Origin: GCA-003244245 sp052390115
GTDB lineage: Bacteria > Actinomycetota > Actinomycetes > Mycobacteriales > Pseudonocardiaceae
Assembly: GCA_052390115.1 (NCBI GenBank)
Contig: JBQTHE010000052.1
Location: forward strand, 1 to 64,000
Direction: 5' to 3'
Length of the DNA stretch: 64,000 nucleotides
The position numbers and the translations under genes were made by a program. Shown one piece after another: positions 24,373 to 32,516 of the stretch (the stretch's first letter is position 1; each line of letters opens with the position of its first letter). The notes beneath the pieces are model-generated. The model saw nothing but the letters and a program-made list of their open reading frames with translations, ran no database searches and was not told the origin of the DNA.

Positions 24373-24800
24373 GGGCTCGGCTCACCGCGCCGGGCTCGGC
24401 CAGCCCCGAACCACCCCCAACCAGCGCGGCCACAGAGCTGGTGTGATGCGGCGCGACGAACGGGGGCGCGGTGATCAGCGGGGTCTCGGGGGCGAGCACG
24501 CTGGCCACCGAGTGCACCACGGTCACCTCGAGTGCCTCGTGGTCAGTGAGTGCGGGTAGCAGCCCCACCATCCGCGCACTCGCACCCCGTCGACCAGCGC
24601 CGCCTCGGCCAGCGAGGCGGTCGGCACCACGACCTGGCCGATACCTACCCGGCGGGCTGCGAGTACGGCCGGCAGCACCCCACGCACCGGACGCAGCCGG
24701 CCGTCCAGGGCCAGTTCCCCGATCAACACCAGCCCGCGCAGCCGCTCGGCCGGAATCCGGCGGTCGGCGGCCAGCAACGCACAGGCCAGCGCTAAGGCAA
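24365..24800 (-). pseudogene. yifB: yifB/comM (Mg-chelatase-like AAA) fragment
   Basis: Two pieces of YifB. The first is LALACALLAADRRIPAERLRG to ALVDGVRVRG (N-terminal Lon-protease-like domain). The second is GLLPALTDHEALEVTVVHSV to FVAPHHTSSVAALVGGGSGL and AVSRAHRGV (chelatase AAA core, just before Walker B). The ~100 residues between them, including Walker A, are deleted, and the frame changes at the join. The 5' end is lost at about 24800 and the 3' part at the integrase junction. YifB/ComM helps natural transformation and branch migration in other bacteria; this copy cannot work. In most actinobacteria yifB follows rnhB–DUF2469–yraN. Confidence 0.8.
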
Positions 24801-24896
24801 AAAGCAGGATCAGACATGTCTACGTGGGGCGGCCCGACCATGTGTTCAGCTCACAGGCCGAGGGCCCTCGATCCCGACTGCCAAGGAGCCGACACC

Positions 24897-25181
24897 GTGA
24901 GCCTGATCCTGCCAGTCATCCGGAAGTTCGCAGCCGACATCTACAACGTGCACCTGGTCTGCTACGTCGGGATGTCCGTGGTGGTGATCCTGCTGGTATT
25001 CGGCCAGGAGACCCCAGCCCTGGCGGTCAGCGTCGCCTCGATGGTTGTGACCTGGGTCCTGAACAACGTCAACCTCGCCGAGGAACGCAAGGCCGCGCAA
25101 GGCCGCGCCGCGCAGCACGCCGAGATGGTGACCCAGCTCGAGCAGGCACAGGAGTTGCTGCGCACCGACGCGCGCCCCTGA
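24897..25181 (+). CDS. Small two-helix membrane protein with coiled-coil tail
   Basis: 94 aa from a GTG preceded by AAGGAG. Two hydrophobic helices (VCYVGMSVVVILLVFG and LAVSVASMVVTWVLNN) are followed by the charged tail NLAEERKAAQGRAAQHAEMV, likely a coiled coil. No family is recognised; the size and topology would suit a phage or plasmid membrane protein. First of four overlapping genes of unknown function. Confidence 0.6.
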   Translation: MSLILPVIRKFAADIYNVHLVCYVGMSVVVILLVFGQETPALAVSVASMVVTWVLNNVNLAEERKAAQGRAAQHAEMVTQLEQAQELLRTDARP

Positions 25182-25303
25182 TGGACAGCGACCACGCCAC
25201 CCGCGCGGACCTGATGGCCGCTGTGTGGGACCTGACCGAACAAGTCGAGGACCTCCGCGACGCAGCAGCACGTCGACGCAATACCCAGGGAGGCCACCGA
25301 TGA
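25181..25303 (+). CDS. Small acidic protein, 40 aa
   Basis: MDSDHATRADLMAAVWDLTE followed by QVEDLRDAAARRRNTQGGHR: one predicted amphipathic helix. Its ATG overlaps the TGA of the gene before (TGATG) and its stop overlaps the ATG of the next gene, so it is translated within a coupled operon. Function unknown. Confidence 0.5.
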   Translation: MDSDHATRADLMAAVWDLTEQVEDLRDAAARRRNTQGGHR

Positions 25304-25515
25304 TCACTGTGCGCACCAGCCCAGGCGGCCGCACGCTGAACAGCACCGCGGGCAACTCCGGTTCGTTCCACTTGGCGCGATCGGCCACGTTCGCGGCGCA
25401 CCAGGCCGCGGCTGGGCGAGCGCATGACCTAGCGGCGGCAGACACCGAGCGGTTGCACTCACTACGAACACAGGTGACACCGTTCGTTGCTCCGGCTAGG
25501 AGACCCCAATGGTGA
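25300..25515 (+). CDS. Small protein, 71 aa, unknown
   Basis: MITVRTSPGGRTLNSTAGNS, then an Ala-rich helical segment LARSATFAAHQAAAGRAHDL, ending PFVAPARRPQW. An AGGGAGG ribosome site lies upstream. It overlaps both neighbours by a few bases. No domain is recognised. Confidence 0.5.
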   Translation: MITVRTSPGGRTLNSTAGNSGSFHLARSATFAAHQAAAGRAHDLAAADTERLHSLRTQVTPFVAPARRPQW

Positions 25516-25820
25516 CCGCTTCTCCGTCCACTTCTTGGATCACGGTTAACTTCGTTACGGCGACCACGCCGCTTTTCGCGCACAAGGTCAACCCGAGCGG
25601 CACCCCACCCACCCTGGCTGTACCGGTCGCCGGCTGGCTGATCCAGCACAAGTACCGTGACGAACAGGTGGTGCCTGTCGACAGTCGTGTCGTCGCGGGT
25701 GTCCTGTCCGAGGGTCAGGTATTTGCGGCGGCCGGGCTCACCATGTTCGTCGGCATCTACCCGGAGGGGGAGGAGCCCGAGCCCAGGTTCGTCCAAATGA
25801 TCAGATCGTCCTTCGGGTAG
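25509..25820 (+). CDS. Hypothetical 103-aa beta-rich protein
   Basis: MVTASPSTSWITVNFVTATTPLF with later VAGWLIQHKYRDEQVVPVDS and GVLSEGQVFAAAGLTMFVGI, suggesting a small beta domain. A CTAGGAGACCCCA ribosome site precedes the ATG. Last of the four-gene set; it is convergent with the XRE regulator. Function unknown. Confidence 0.55.
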   Translation: MVTASPSTSWITVNFVTATTPLFAHKVNPSGTPPTLAVPVAGWLIQHKYRDEQVVPVDSRVVAGVLSEGQVFAAAGLTMFVGIYPEGEEPEPRFVQMIRSSFG

Positions 25821-25860
25821 CAGCTGGCTGTCGGGGACTGCGTGCCCAAGCTAGGTCGGG

Positions 25861-26751
25861 TTAATCGTCGGCGTTGCTCGAGGAAGTAACGCTCCGGTCC
25901 CGCAACTCAGCAGCGACGCGCTGGATCAGGGCTACGGCATCAGCGTCGGCCGCTGCGGCTTCTCGAGCCAACTCGAACGCCGCAGTGTGGACCCGGATCT
26001 CCTCCGGATCGGTGGTGCGGATTTCCCGCGTCAGAGTTTCCAGCCACAGGGTCTCGTTGTCGTGGATGCTGAACCCACCCAGCGGCAGGATCGGTGACGG
26101 TGCCGCAGCGGGCAGCACCCGCAGGTCCAGTGAGGCCAGCCCCGCGAGGACCACCAGCCGATCCAGCTGGCCGATCAGCGTGTCCACCGAGCCGAAATGA
26201 ACCGTCAGCGCGGCCTGCCCGAGCACGACCCGTACCTGCCGGCGGGACTCATACAACAGCGCCTGCCGCTTCACCCGCTCGGCAATCAACGCCTCGATGG
26301 CGTCCGGGGTAGCGCCCACCAGAACCGGGCCGCCCGGGGTCGTCAGCATCTCCCGGGCGTAAGCGACGGTCTGGACGATGCTGGGCAGCATCGACGGCTG
26401 GTATTCGCGGATGACAGTGGCGTCAGCTTCGAGCTGCCCTATCTGGGCTTGGCTGGCGGCGATGCTGCCCGAGCGGTAATCCTCACCCCACGCCCTGTGG
26501 TCGATACGCGCCTGGGCGAGTAGTTCCCTCAGCTCAGCGTGGACGTCTGGGGCGGCTTCGGTGGCTTGCACCCATGCGTTGAGGTCGTCGTCGCTGGGTA
26601 GCTGGGAACCCAACTCCAGCTTCGACACTCGTGTTTGTTGCCAGTCAAGGTGGCGGGCCATGGCGGCGCCGGATCGGAACCGGGCCGCACGCAATTCCCG
26701 CAGCCGATCACCGAGACGGGCACGCTGCGGGCTGACCTTCCGCCGCGACAC
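25861..26751 (-). CDS. XRE regulator with DUF5753 (cassette A)
   Basis: 296 aa. The N-terminal Xre/BldD-like helix-turn-helix reads LGDRLRELRAARFRSGAAMARHLDWQQTRVSKLELGSQLP. A DUF5753 ligand-binding-like domain follows (EYQPSMLPSIVQTVAYAREML, RQALLYESRRQVRVVLGQAAL). In streptomycetes XRE–DUF5753 proteins pair with a small DUF397 partner to control development and antibiotics (WhiJ/BldB type). Here the partners are a DUF6879 protein and a 68-aa protein upstream on the same strand. The GTG start is 3 nt after the DUF6879 stop, with AAAGGAG before it. Confidence 0.88.
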   Translation of the reverse strand: MSRRKVSPQRARLGDRLRELRAARFRSGAAMARHLDWQQTRVSKLELGSQLPSDDDLNAWVQATEAAPDVHAELRELLAQARIDHRAWGEDYRSGSIAASQAQIGQLEADATVIREYQPSMLPSIVQTVAYAREMLTTPGGPVLVGATPDAIEALIAERVKRQALLYESRRQVRVVLGQAALTVHFGSVDTLIGQLDRLVVLAGLASLDLRVLPAAAPSPILPLGGFSIHDNETLWLETLTREIRTTDPEEIRVHTAAFELAREAAAADADAVALIQRVAAELRDRSVTSSSNADD

Positions 26752-26753
26752 AG

Positions 26754-27329
26754 TCAGACTCCTTTCGGTAACCGCTGGGCCAGCTCTGGATAGCGGGCCA
26801 GGTACTCAGCCCAAGGCACGGCCTGGTGCAGCGCGGCCTCCCGGGCGGCACAGGCAGCGGCCACGCTCGCGGCGTCGGTCACCGGTTGCGCACCCAGCAA
26901 CACCCCTTCCGGGGCGTAGTTCAGCTGGAACAGCAGACGGGAGTCGAACAGCGTGAAGTCCGAGCGGGGCACATCGGAGGGCCAACGGTCGGTGACCGGA
27001 ATGATGCGGATGTCCTCTCCGGCGGCTGTGTGCGGGCCGTACTCCCACGTGAGCTCATAGGCGAGGTAGTCGGTAATCGGCTCGACAACGACGTGCACCC
27101 GCTGCTGTGTGCGCCCAGCATCCCGGTGCGCTCGCAGCAACGCCGCCCATTCAGCCTCAACGGGGTCCGGCGGCGGCTCAGGGTCACCCCGGTGGAACGC
27201 GGCGAGGCCCTGATCCTCAACGGCGTCCGTGTAAGTCTGCAACGTCTCCAAGCGAAATACCGAGTAGCGGAAGGTATGGAACGCGGCCACCAGCTGGTCA
27301 ACGCCGGGGAGCTGGTGGCCGGCGGTCAC
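26754..27329 (-). CDS. DUF6879 protein (cassette A)
   Basis: 191 aa from a GTG that overlaps the stop of the 68-aa gene. Similar to the two DUF6879 proteins at 40672-41214 and 41454-41996: FHTFRYSVFRLETLQTYTDA, RVHVVVEPITDYLAYELTWEYGP, GEDIRIIPVTDRW, and DFTLFDSRLLFQLNY. Function is unknown; the steady pairing with XRE–DUF5753 genes suggests a regulatory partner. No membrane segment or catalytic motif is seen. Confidence 0.78.
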   Translation of the reverse strand: MTAGHQLPGVDQLVAAFHTFRYSVFRLETLQTYTDAVEDQGLAAFHRGDPEPPPDPVEAEWAALLRAHRDAGRTQQRVHVVVEPITDYLAYELTWEYGPHTAAGEDIRIIPVTDRWPSDVPRSDFTLFDSRLLFQLNYAPEGVLLGAQPVTDAASVAAACAAREAALHQAVPWAEYLARYPELAQRLPKGV

Positions 27330-27532
27330 ATCAGGTGCGCGAGTGCTGCGCGAACGATCTTCGGGTCGATGTGCACTGCCCCCTCGCCCGGCAACACGTT
27401 GAGCAGATTGCCCTCCGTGTCCGGGTCGGGCAGAAGACCCTGAACCACTAGGGACCCATCTGCGGCGAGGTAAACCGAGGGGCAACCGGCTTTCCCGGAC
27501 TCCTCGTCCTTCGCCAGCAACGTCAGCTTCAT
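27326..27532 (-). CDS. Small cassette protein, 68 aa (cassette A)
   Basis: MKLTLLAKDEESGKAGCPSV, then VYLAADGSLVVQGLLPD and GEGAVHIDPKIVRAALAHLM. It occupies the place that DUF397 proteins take beside other XRE–DUF5753 genes, and resembles in layout the 60-63-aa proteins at 41219 and 42002 (an acidic start, LL followed by P, then an Ile-containing strand and a short helix). It is the first gene of cassette A and overlaps DUF6879 by 4 nt. Confidence 0.65.
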   Translation of the reverse strand: MKLTLLAKDEESGKAGCPSVYLAADGSLVVQGLLPDPDTEGNLLNVLPGEGAVHIDPKIVRAALAHLM

Positions 27533-27707
27533 TACGGTCCCCTCGGCTAGGTATCGGCTGGGCCGTTGTCATGGTGGCTGACCTCCACCGTCCTGTCACC
27601 TGTACCACATTTCAGCCGCACTCTAGCCCACCGATGCTGCTTGTACTGAGGGTTATAAGAGGTTAGTTTGTGGGTGAAAATCGGTAGCCTTGGGAGGGTG
27701 AGCAGTT

Positions 27708-27914
27708 ATGGGTGGTCCTGATCGCCGCTACCGTCGGACGATCCCCGCGACGTGCAGCACCCACGGCGGTCCACGGGGGTTCACCAACCTGCTTGTCACA
27801 AGAGCCGACGGTGGCATCGTCCTGGACCCGCACGTCGCCGGCGTGTGTGTGATCGTCCTCGATGAGGCCGCCGCCACCGCGCTGTTCGACCTGCTCGGGG
27901 AGTGGTTGGGATGA
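27708..27914 (+). CDS. Small protein, 68 aa, divergent from cassette A
   Basis: The core reads NLLVTRADGGIVLDPHVAGV, followed by CVIVLDEAAATALFDLLGEWLG. Small proteins of this pattern are often found beside XRE–DUF5753 genes in Pseudonocardiaceae. A GGGAGGGTGAGCAGTT ribosome region precedes the ATG. Function unknown. Confidence 0.6.
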   Translation: MGGPDRRYRRTIPATCSTHGGPRGFTNLLVTRADGGIVLDPHVAGVCVIVLDEAAATALFDLLGEWLG

Positions 27915-28060
27915 CAGCGCAGCCGCAGGCGTGGTTCCTGCGATCGGTGCAGGACCGGGACACGCACAATCGACAGGCCTCGATCTCCACCAGCGCCAGC
28001 CTTTTCAGGCCGAGTCCTCCGCGGAGTTTGGAGGATCCACGATCGGGTTACCTCATATGA
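27911..28060 (+). CDS. Possible 49-aa protein
   Basis: An ATG overlapping the previous stop (ATGA) opens a frame that starts MTAQPQAWFLRSVQDRDTHN and stops 1 nt before the LLM oxidoreductase ATG. The tight packing suggests a real coupled gene, but the sequence (Arg/Ser/Pro rich) matches no family and it may be a remnant. Confidence 0.35.
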   Translation: MTAQPQAWFLRSVQDRDTHNRQASISTSASLFRPSPPRSLEDPRSGYLI

Positions 28061-28061
28061 C

Positions 28062-29018
28062 ATGACGGTGTACGGGCTGCACGCCTCCCATGAGCAGATC
28101 CACCCGACCGGCCTGCTCGAGGCCGTGATCCGCGCCGAGCAGGCCGGCTTCGGCGCGGCGATGTGCTCGGACCACTTCTCGCCGTGGAGCGAGCGGCAGG
28201 GGCAGTCGGCGTTCGCGTGGTCCTGGCTGGGCGCGGCGCTGCAGGCCACCTCGCTGCCTTTCGGCGTGGTGAACGCGCCTGGTCAGCGCTATCACCCGGC
28301 GATCATCGCGCAGGCCATCGGCACACTGGCCGCGATGTATCCCGGCCGGTTCTGGGCGGCGCTGGGCACCGGGGAGGCGAGCAACGAGCACATCACCGGC
28401 GACCGCTGGCCCCGCAAGGAGCAGCGCAGCGCGCGGCTGCGCGAGTCCGTCGACGTGATCCGCGCACTGCTCGCCGGTGAGGAGGTGAGCCACGACGGGC
28501 TGGTCCGGGTCGACCGGGCGCGGGTGTGGACCCGCCCGCAGCAGATGCCGGCGCTGGTCGGGGCGGCAGTGAGCGCGGAGACCGCGCGCTGGTGCGCGGC
28601 GTGGGCCGACGGTCTGATCACCGTGAACGCGCCGATCGAGCAGATGCGGAAGATAGCCGACGCCTACCGCGACGCCGAGGGACGCGGCAAGCTGCACCTC
28701 CAGGTGCACCTGAGCTGGGCGCCGGACGAGGACGCCGCGCTGGCGATCGCGCACGACCAGTGGCGATCCAACGTGTTCGGCCCGCCGGTGTGCTGGGACC
28801 TGGAGCTGACCGAGCACTTCGACGAGGCCGCCAAGCACGTCGGCCCCGAGCAGGTGGCCGAAGTGGTCAATGTGTCGGCCGATCTCGGCAGGCACACCGC
28901 ACGGCTGAAGGATTACGCCGAGCTGGGCTTCGACGACATTTACCTGCACCACGTCGGCCAGGAGCAGGATGAGTTCATCGACGCGTTCGGCGCCCACGTC
29001 CTACCGGAGCTGTCATGA
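28062..29018 (+). CDS. LLM-class F420-dependent oxidoreductase (TIGR03885 type)
   Basis: 318 aa, a bacterial-luciferase-like TIM barrel. The start MTVYGLHASHEQIHPTGLLE and AALGTGEASNEHITGDRWP identify the TIGR03885 subfamily. The HFSPW segment near residue 45 and the RWCAAWADGLITVN strand are typical of F420-binding LLM enzymes. The substrate is unknown. It overlaps the trehalose-synthase-like gene by 4 nt, a pairing common in actinobacteria, so the two likely act in one stress or sugar pathway. Confidence 0.85.
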   Translation: MTVYGLHASHEQIHPTGLLEAVIRAEQAGFGAAMCSDHFSPWSERQGQSAFAWSWLGAALQATSLPFGVVNAPGQRYHPAIIAQAIGTLAAMYPGRFWAALGTGEASNEHITGDRWPRKEQRSARLRESVDVIRALLAGEEVSHDGLVRVDRARVWTRPQQMPALVGAAVSAETARWCAAWADGLITVNAPIEQMRKIADAYRDAEGRGKLHLQVHLSWAPDEDAALAIAHDQWRSNVFGPPVCWDLELTEHFDEAAKHVGPEQVAEVVNVSADLGRHTARLKDYAELGFDDIYLHHVGQEQDEFIDAFGAHVLPELS

Positions 29019-30673
29019 GGCTGACCCGTACGTCTGACCTGTGGTGGAAGAACGCGGTCATCTACTGCCTGGATGTCGAGACTTACCAGGACGGCAACGG
29101 CGATGGATGCGGCGACTTCCGCGGCCTGACCCAGCGCATCGACCACCTGGACCGGCTCGGCGTGACCTGCGTGTGGCTGATGCCCTACTACCCGTCGCCG
29201 GACCGCGACGACGGCTACGACATCACCGACTTCTGCGGCGTCGACCCCAGGCTGGGCAGCCACGGCGACTTCGTCGAGTTCGTGCGCACCGCGCGCGACC
29301 GCGGCATGCGTGTGATCGCCGACCTCGTCGTCAATCACACGTCCAACCAGCACCCGTGGTTCCAGAGCGCCCGCAGCAGCCCCGACTCGCCGTACCGCGA
29401 CTGGTACGTCTGGGCGGACGAGCCGCTCGCGGACGGCCCGGAGGGAATCGTGTTCCCGGACCAGGAGACCAGTGTCTGGACCCACGACGAGGTCGCCGGC
29501 CAGTACTACCTGCACCGGTTCTACAAGCACCAACCCGACCTCAACGTGGCCAACCCGGAGGTGCGCGACGAGATCGCGCGAACGCTCGGCTTCTGGCTGC
29601 AACTCGGGCTGTCCGGGTTCCGGGTCGACGCCGTCCCGTTCCTGCTGGAGACCACCGGGCAGGACGACGCCGGGCAGCTCCCGGACCCGCACGACTACCT
29701 CGCCGACCTGCGGGCGTTCCTCGGCCGGCGCAGTGGTGAGGGCGTGCTGCTCGGCGAGGTCAACCTGCCCTACCCGGAGACCATGACGTTCTTCGGGGCG
29801 GAGCGCGACGAGCTGACCATGTGCTTCGACTTCATCGGCATGCAGCGGATGTACCTGTCGCTGGCTCGCGGCAACGCCGAACCGCTGGCCGAGGTGCTGC
29901 GCGACCGGCCGGACCCGCCGAAGGACGCGCACTGGGCGACGTTCGTCCGCAACCACGACGAGCTGACCCTGGACAAGCTCACCGACACCCAGCGCCAGGA
30001 GGTGTTCGAGGCGTTCGGGCCGGACCCGGAGATGCAACTCTACGACCGCGGGCTGCGCCGGCGGCTGCCGACGATGCTTGGCGGCGACCGTGACCGCATC
30101 CGGATGGTCTACAGCCTGCTGTTCTCGCTGCCTGGCACGCCCGTGCTGTTCTACGGCGAGGAGATCGGCATGGCCGAGAACCTCCGGGCAGAGGGCCGGC
30201 TCGCGGTGCGCACGCCGATGCAGTGGTCACCGGAGCCGGGCGGCGGGTTCTCCACCGCCGAGGAGTCCGAGCTGCCCGGTCCGATCCCGGAGGGCGAGTA
30301 CGGACCAGAGCGCGTCAACGTCGCCGCTCAGGAGCGCGACCCGGAGTCGTTGCTGTCCTGGATGCGGTTGCTGATCGAGTCGTACCGGGCATGCCCCGAG
30401 CTGGCCTGGGGGCACTACGCCGTACTCGACGCCGGCGACGCCGCCGTGCTCGCACACCGCTGCGACACCGAGGACGCCACGATCGTGGTGATGCACAACT
30501 TCAGCGCGGATCCAAGGAAGGCGGCGCTGAAGCTGACCGGGCTGGACCGCTGCTGCCTGCTGAAGGACGTGCTGGCCGACGGGTCGGAACGGGTGGCGAA
30601 GGACGGTTCGGTGACCCTTGAGCTCGAGCGGTATGGCTGCCGTTGGCTACGTGTCGAGCGCGATCACCGGTAA
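29015..30673 (+). CDS. Alpha-amylase/trehalose-synthase-like GH13 enzyme
   Basis: 552 aa. Conserved GH13 regions are visible: VIADLVVNHTSNQHPWFQ (region I), GFRVDAVPF with the nucleophile Asp near residue 205 (region II), GEVNLPY with the acid/base Glu near 247 (region III), and VRNHDELTL with the stabiliser Asp near 315 (region IV). The opening WWKNAVIYCLDVETYQDGNGDGCGDFRG is like trehalose synthase (maltose to trehalose isomerase), but the protein lacks a maltokinase part and could act on other alpha-glucosides. Coupled to the upstream F420 oxidoreductase. No signal peptide, so cytoplasmic. Confidence 0.88.
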   Translation: MRLTRTSDLWWKNAVIYCLDVETYQDGNGDGCGDFRGLTQRIDHLDRLGVTCVWLMPYYPSPDRDDGYDITDFCGVDPRLGSHGDFVEFVRTARDRGMRVIADLVVNHTSNQHPWFQSARSSPDSPYRDWYVWADEPLADGPEGIVFPDQETSVWTHDEVAGQYYLHRFYKHQPDLNVANPEVRDEIARTLGFWLQLGLSGFRVDAVPFLLETTGQDDAGQLPDPHDYLADLRAFLGRRSGEGVLLGEVNLPYPETMTFFGAERDELTMCFDFIGMQRMYLSLARGNAEPLAEVLRDRPDPPKDAHWATFVRNHDELTLDKLTDTQRQEVFEAFGPDPEMQLYDRGLRRRLPTMLGGDRDRIRMVYSLLFSLPGTPVLFYGEEIGMAENLRAEGRLAVRTPMQWSPEPGGGFSTAEESELPGPIPEGEYGPERVNVAAQERDPESLLSWMRLLIESYRACPELAWGHYAVLDAGDAAVLAHRCDTEDATIVVMHNFSADPRKAALKLTGLDRCCLLKDVLADGSERVAKDGSVTLELERYGCRWLRVERDHR

Positions 30674-30726
30674 ACGCCGTCACCAGTGGAGCGCGAGCTG
30701 GCTGAGGCCGAGTGCACCTGTTCCAT

Positions 30727-32499
30727 TTACCGCTTTGGATCCGCCTCTGGGTTTTCTGGGCTTGGTTGACCAGTAATTGTAATTGGTTTTTCGATGAGAT
30801 GCGGCTCGGGCTCAGAGCCATGTGGGACGAACCACGGAGCATGTGCCGGCGCGTCCGGGCACAGGGTCCACTTCCGGGCGACCCGGTCGACGCCTATCGG
30901 GTACACCGTCAGAGCGCCGTCGGCCTCGACGTGCAGCCGGAGAAAATGCTTGAAGTCCTGGTGGTGCAGGGCTGCGTACCCCTCGGTTCCGTGCAGGCCA
31001 AGGCAGTTGGTGGCCCAGAGATACCCCGACATCCCCACCATCCCCCCGATGCCGCCCACCACGCCGACCAGGCTGAGGAAGGCGACCAAGGACCACACGC
31101 CCCGAAGCCCGAAGGCAGTCGACAACCAGGAGGCGGCAATCATGACCCCGGCCACGCCCGCCAGTTGCAGCGTCGAATGGACCATCCCAAGCAGGAATCG
31201 ACGGACGCCGCTGGCGTCGTGAGCAAAGCGCACCATCCCGCCCAAGGAGACCATCATGAGCAGGATGAGGAGAAAGGACGTCGGGCTCTCCCACACAGCG
31301 CGAAGCAGGTCGCCGACGCCGAGCGAGACGTGGCGGTCTCCTAGCTGCAGCCCCAGCATGAACGCCAACAGCAACTGAACGGCGCCGAACAAGGCGGCAA
31401 GGGGCAGGTTGTAGTAGGGAAGCAGCCAGATCTGCTTCCGCAGCCGTTTCGATACCGCCGGTGACGGATAGGTGCCGACTCTGCGGTAGGCGATGGGTCC
31501 TTCTGCTCCGGGAAGGTCCATGCGCTCGGGGAGGCTGTGGGTGGGATGCAAGAAGGCGCCGCCGCCGCCCGAGGCGATGTGCTGGCGAAAGCCATTCTCC
31601 TCCGCGTAGCGGGAGTAGTAGTGCTTTCCACTCTTGAGGGTCAGCAACAGCCGGGCACCACTCGGCTGGATGATCTCGCGCTCGAGGTACTCCACATCCC
31701 GGTCAGAATGGATCTCGTCCTGTTTCCTACCGCTCTCGACCTCCTTGGCCATGCACAGGATGATGCGGTCCCCGGGCTGCACCTGGTCGGCGGCGACCTC
31801 GGCGAAGTACTGCAGCTGGGCTTCGTCGATATAAGCCCCGAACTGGATGTCGATGCCCCACAGCCACCACCCGTTCGGGAGTTTGACCGCGAAGTAGCTC
31901 CGGCGCTGGCGCGTTCGCCATCCGCCGATCCAGTGGTTGCGGCAGAAGATGCTGGTGAAGTTGACCAGACCGTCATACCAGTCATGGCTTCCCGGAATGG
32001 CGAAGAGCTCAGGAGCTTCTGCAGGGGCGCACGGCAGCGCCGCCCGGTACGGACCGAGCATGCGGTTCTCGTACTCCGTGGCGTTGGGCACCGGGTACAC
32101 CTGGTCGCCGCCCATGGCCAGGATCCGTCCCCGCTCGGTGGCGTGGGTCTCGCCGTCCCAGTCCAGCTTGAGCTCTTCAGTGGCCAGCAGCCTGGCCACG
32201 GTGTAGGTCGAGTTCCACCCATCGCCGACGTCAGCGACGTAGTCCAGCCACAGATCGGATTCCCCGGACCGGTCCGGTACCTCGGCCGGTGCCGCCGCCT
32301 GCAACTCCCGGTTGTCGGCGTAGGAGCTGAAGATGCCAGACAGCAGAACCCGGACAGCGGTGTCGATGAGTTGGTGGGGATCGAGCCAGCGCACCATCGG
32401 CCTGCGCACGAAACCGAGCTCGGACGGAGAGGACGGGCGAGGGGGGCACGGCGCAGACGTGTCAGCGGAACCCGCACGTGTCTCAGCCATGCTCGACAT
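30727..32499 (-). CDS. Membrane metallophosphoesterase
   Basis: 590 aa. The calcineurin-like metal motifs appear in order: DYVADVGDGW, AMGGDQVYP, GSHDWYDG and ASGGGGAFLHPTH. The third motif is normally GNHDWYDG; the Asn, usually a catalytic or metal-linked residue, is Ser here. About five transmembrane helices follow (residues ~345-500, for example PLAALFGAVQLLLAFMLGLQ and LLMMVSLGGMVRFAHD). The substrate is unknown. The downstream lipid kinase gene on the same strand starts its operon partner relation with a 17-nt gap, and a link to phospholipid turnover is possible. Confidence 0.8.
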   Translation of the reverse strand: MSSMAETRAGSADTSAPCPPRPSSPSELGFVRRPMVRWLDPHQLIDTAVRVLLSGIFSSYADNRELQAAAPAEVPDRSGESDLWLDYVADVGDGWNSTYTVARLLATEELKLDWDGETHATERGRILAMGGDQVYPVPNATEYENRMLGPYRAALPCAPAEAPELFAIPGSHDWYDGLVNFTSIFCRNHWIGGWRTRQRRSYFAVKLPNGWWLWGIDIQFGAYIDEAQLQYFAEVAADQVQPGDRIILCMAKEVESGRKQDEIHSDRDVEYLEREIIQPSGARLLLTLKSGKHYYSRYAEENGFRQHIASGGGGAFLHPTHSLPERMDLPGAEGPIAYRRVGTYPSPAVSKRLRKQIWLLPYYNLPLAALFGAVQLLLAFMLGLQLGDRHVSLGVGDLLRAVWESPTSFLLILLMMVSLGGMVRFAHDASGVRRFLLGMVHSTLQLAGVAGVMIAASWLSTAFGLRGVWSLVAFLSLVGVVGGIGGMVGMSGYLWATNCLGLHGTEGYAALHHQDFKHFLRLHVEADGALTVYPIGVDRVARKWTLCPDAPAHAPWFVPHGSEPEPHLIEKPITITGQPSPENPEADPKR

Positions 32500-32516
32500 T
32501 CTTGCAGCGGGGCCGG

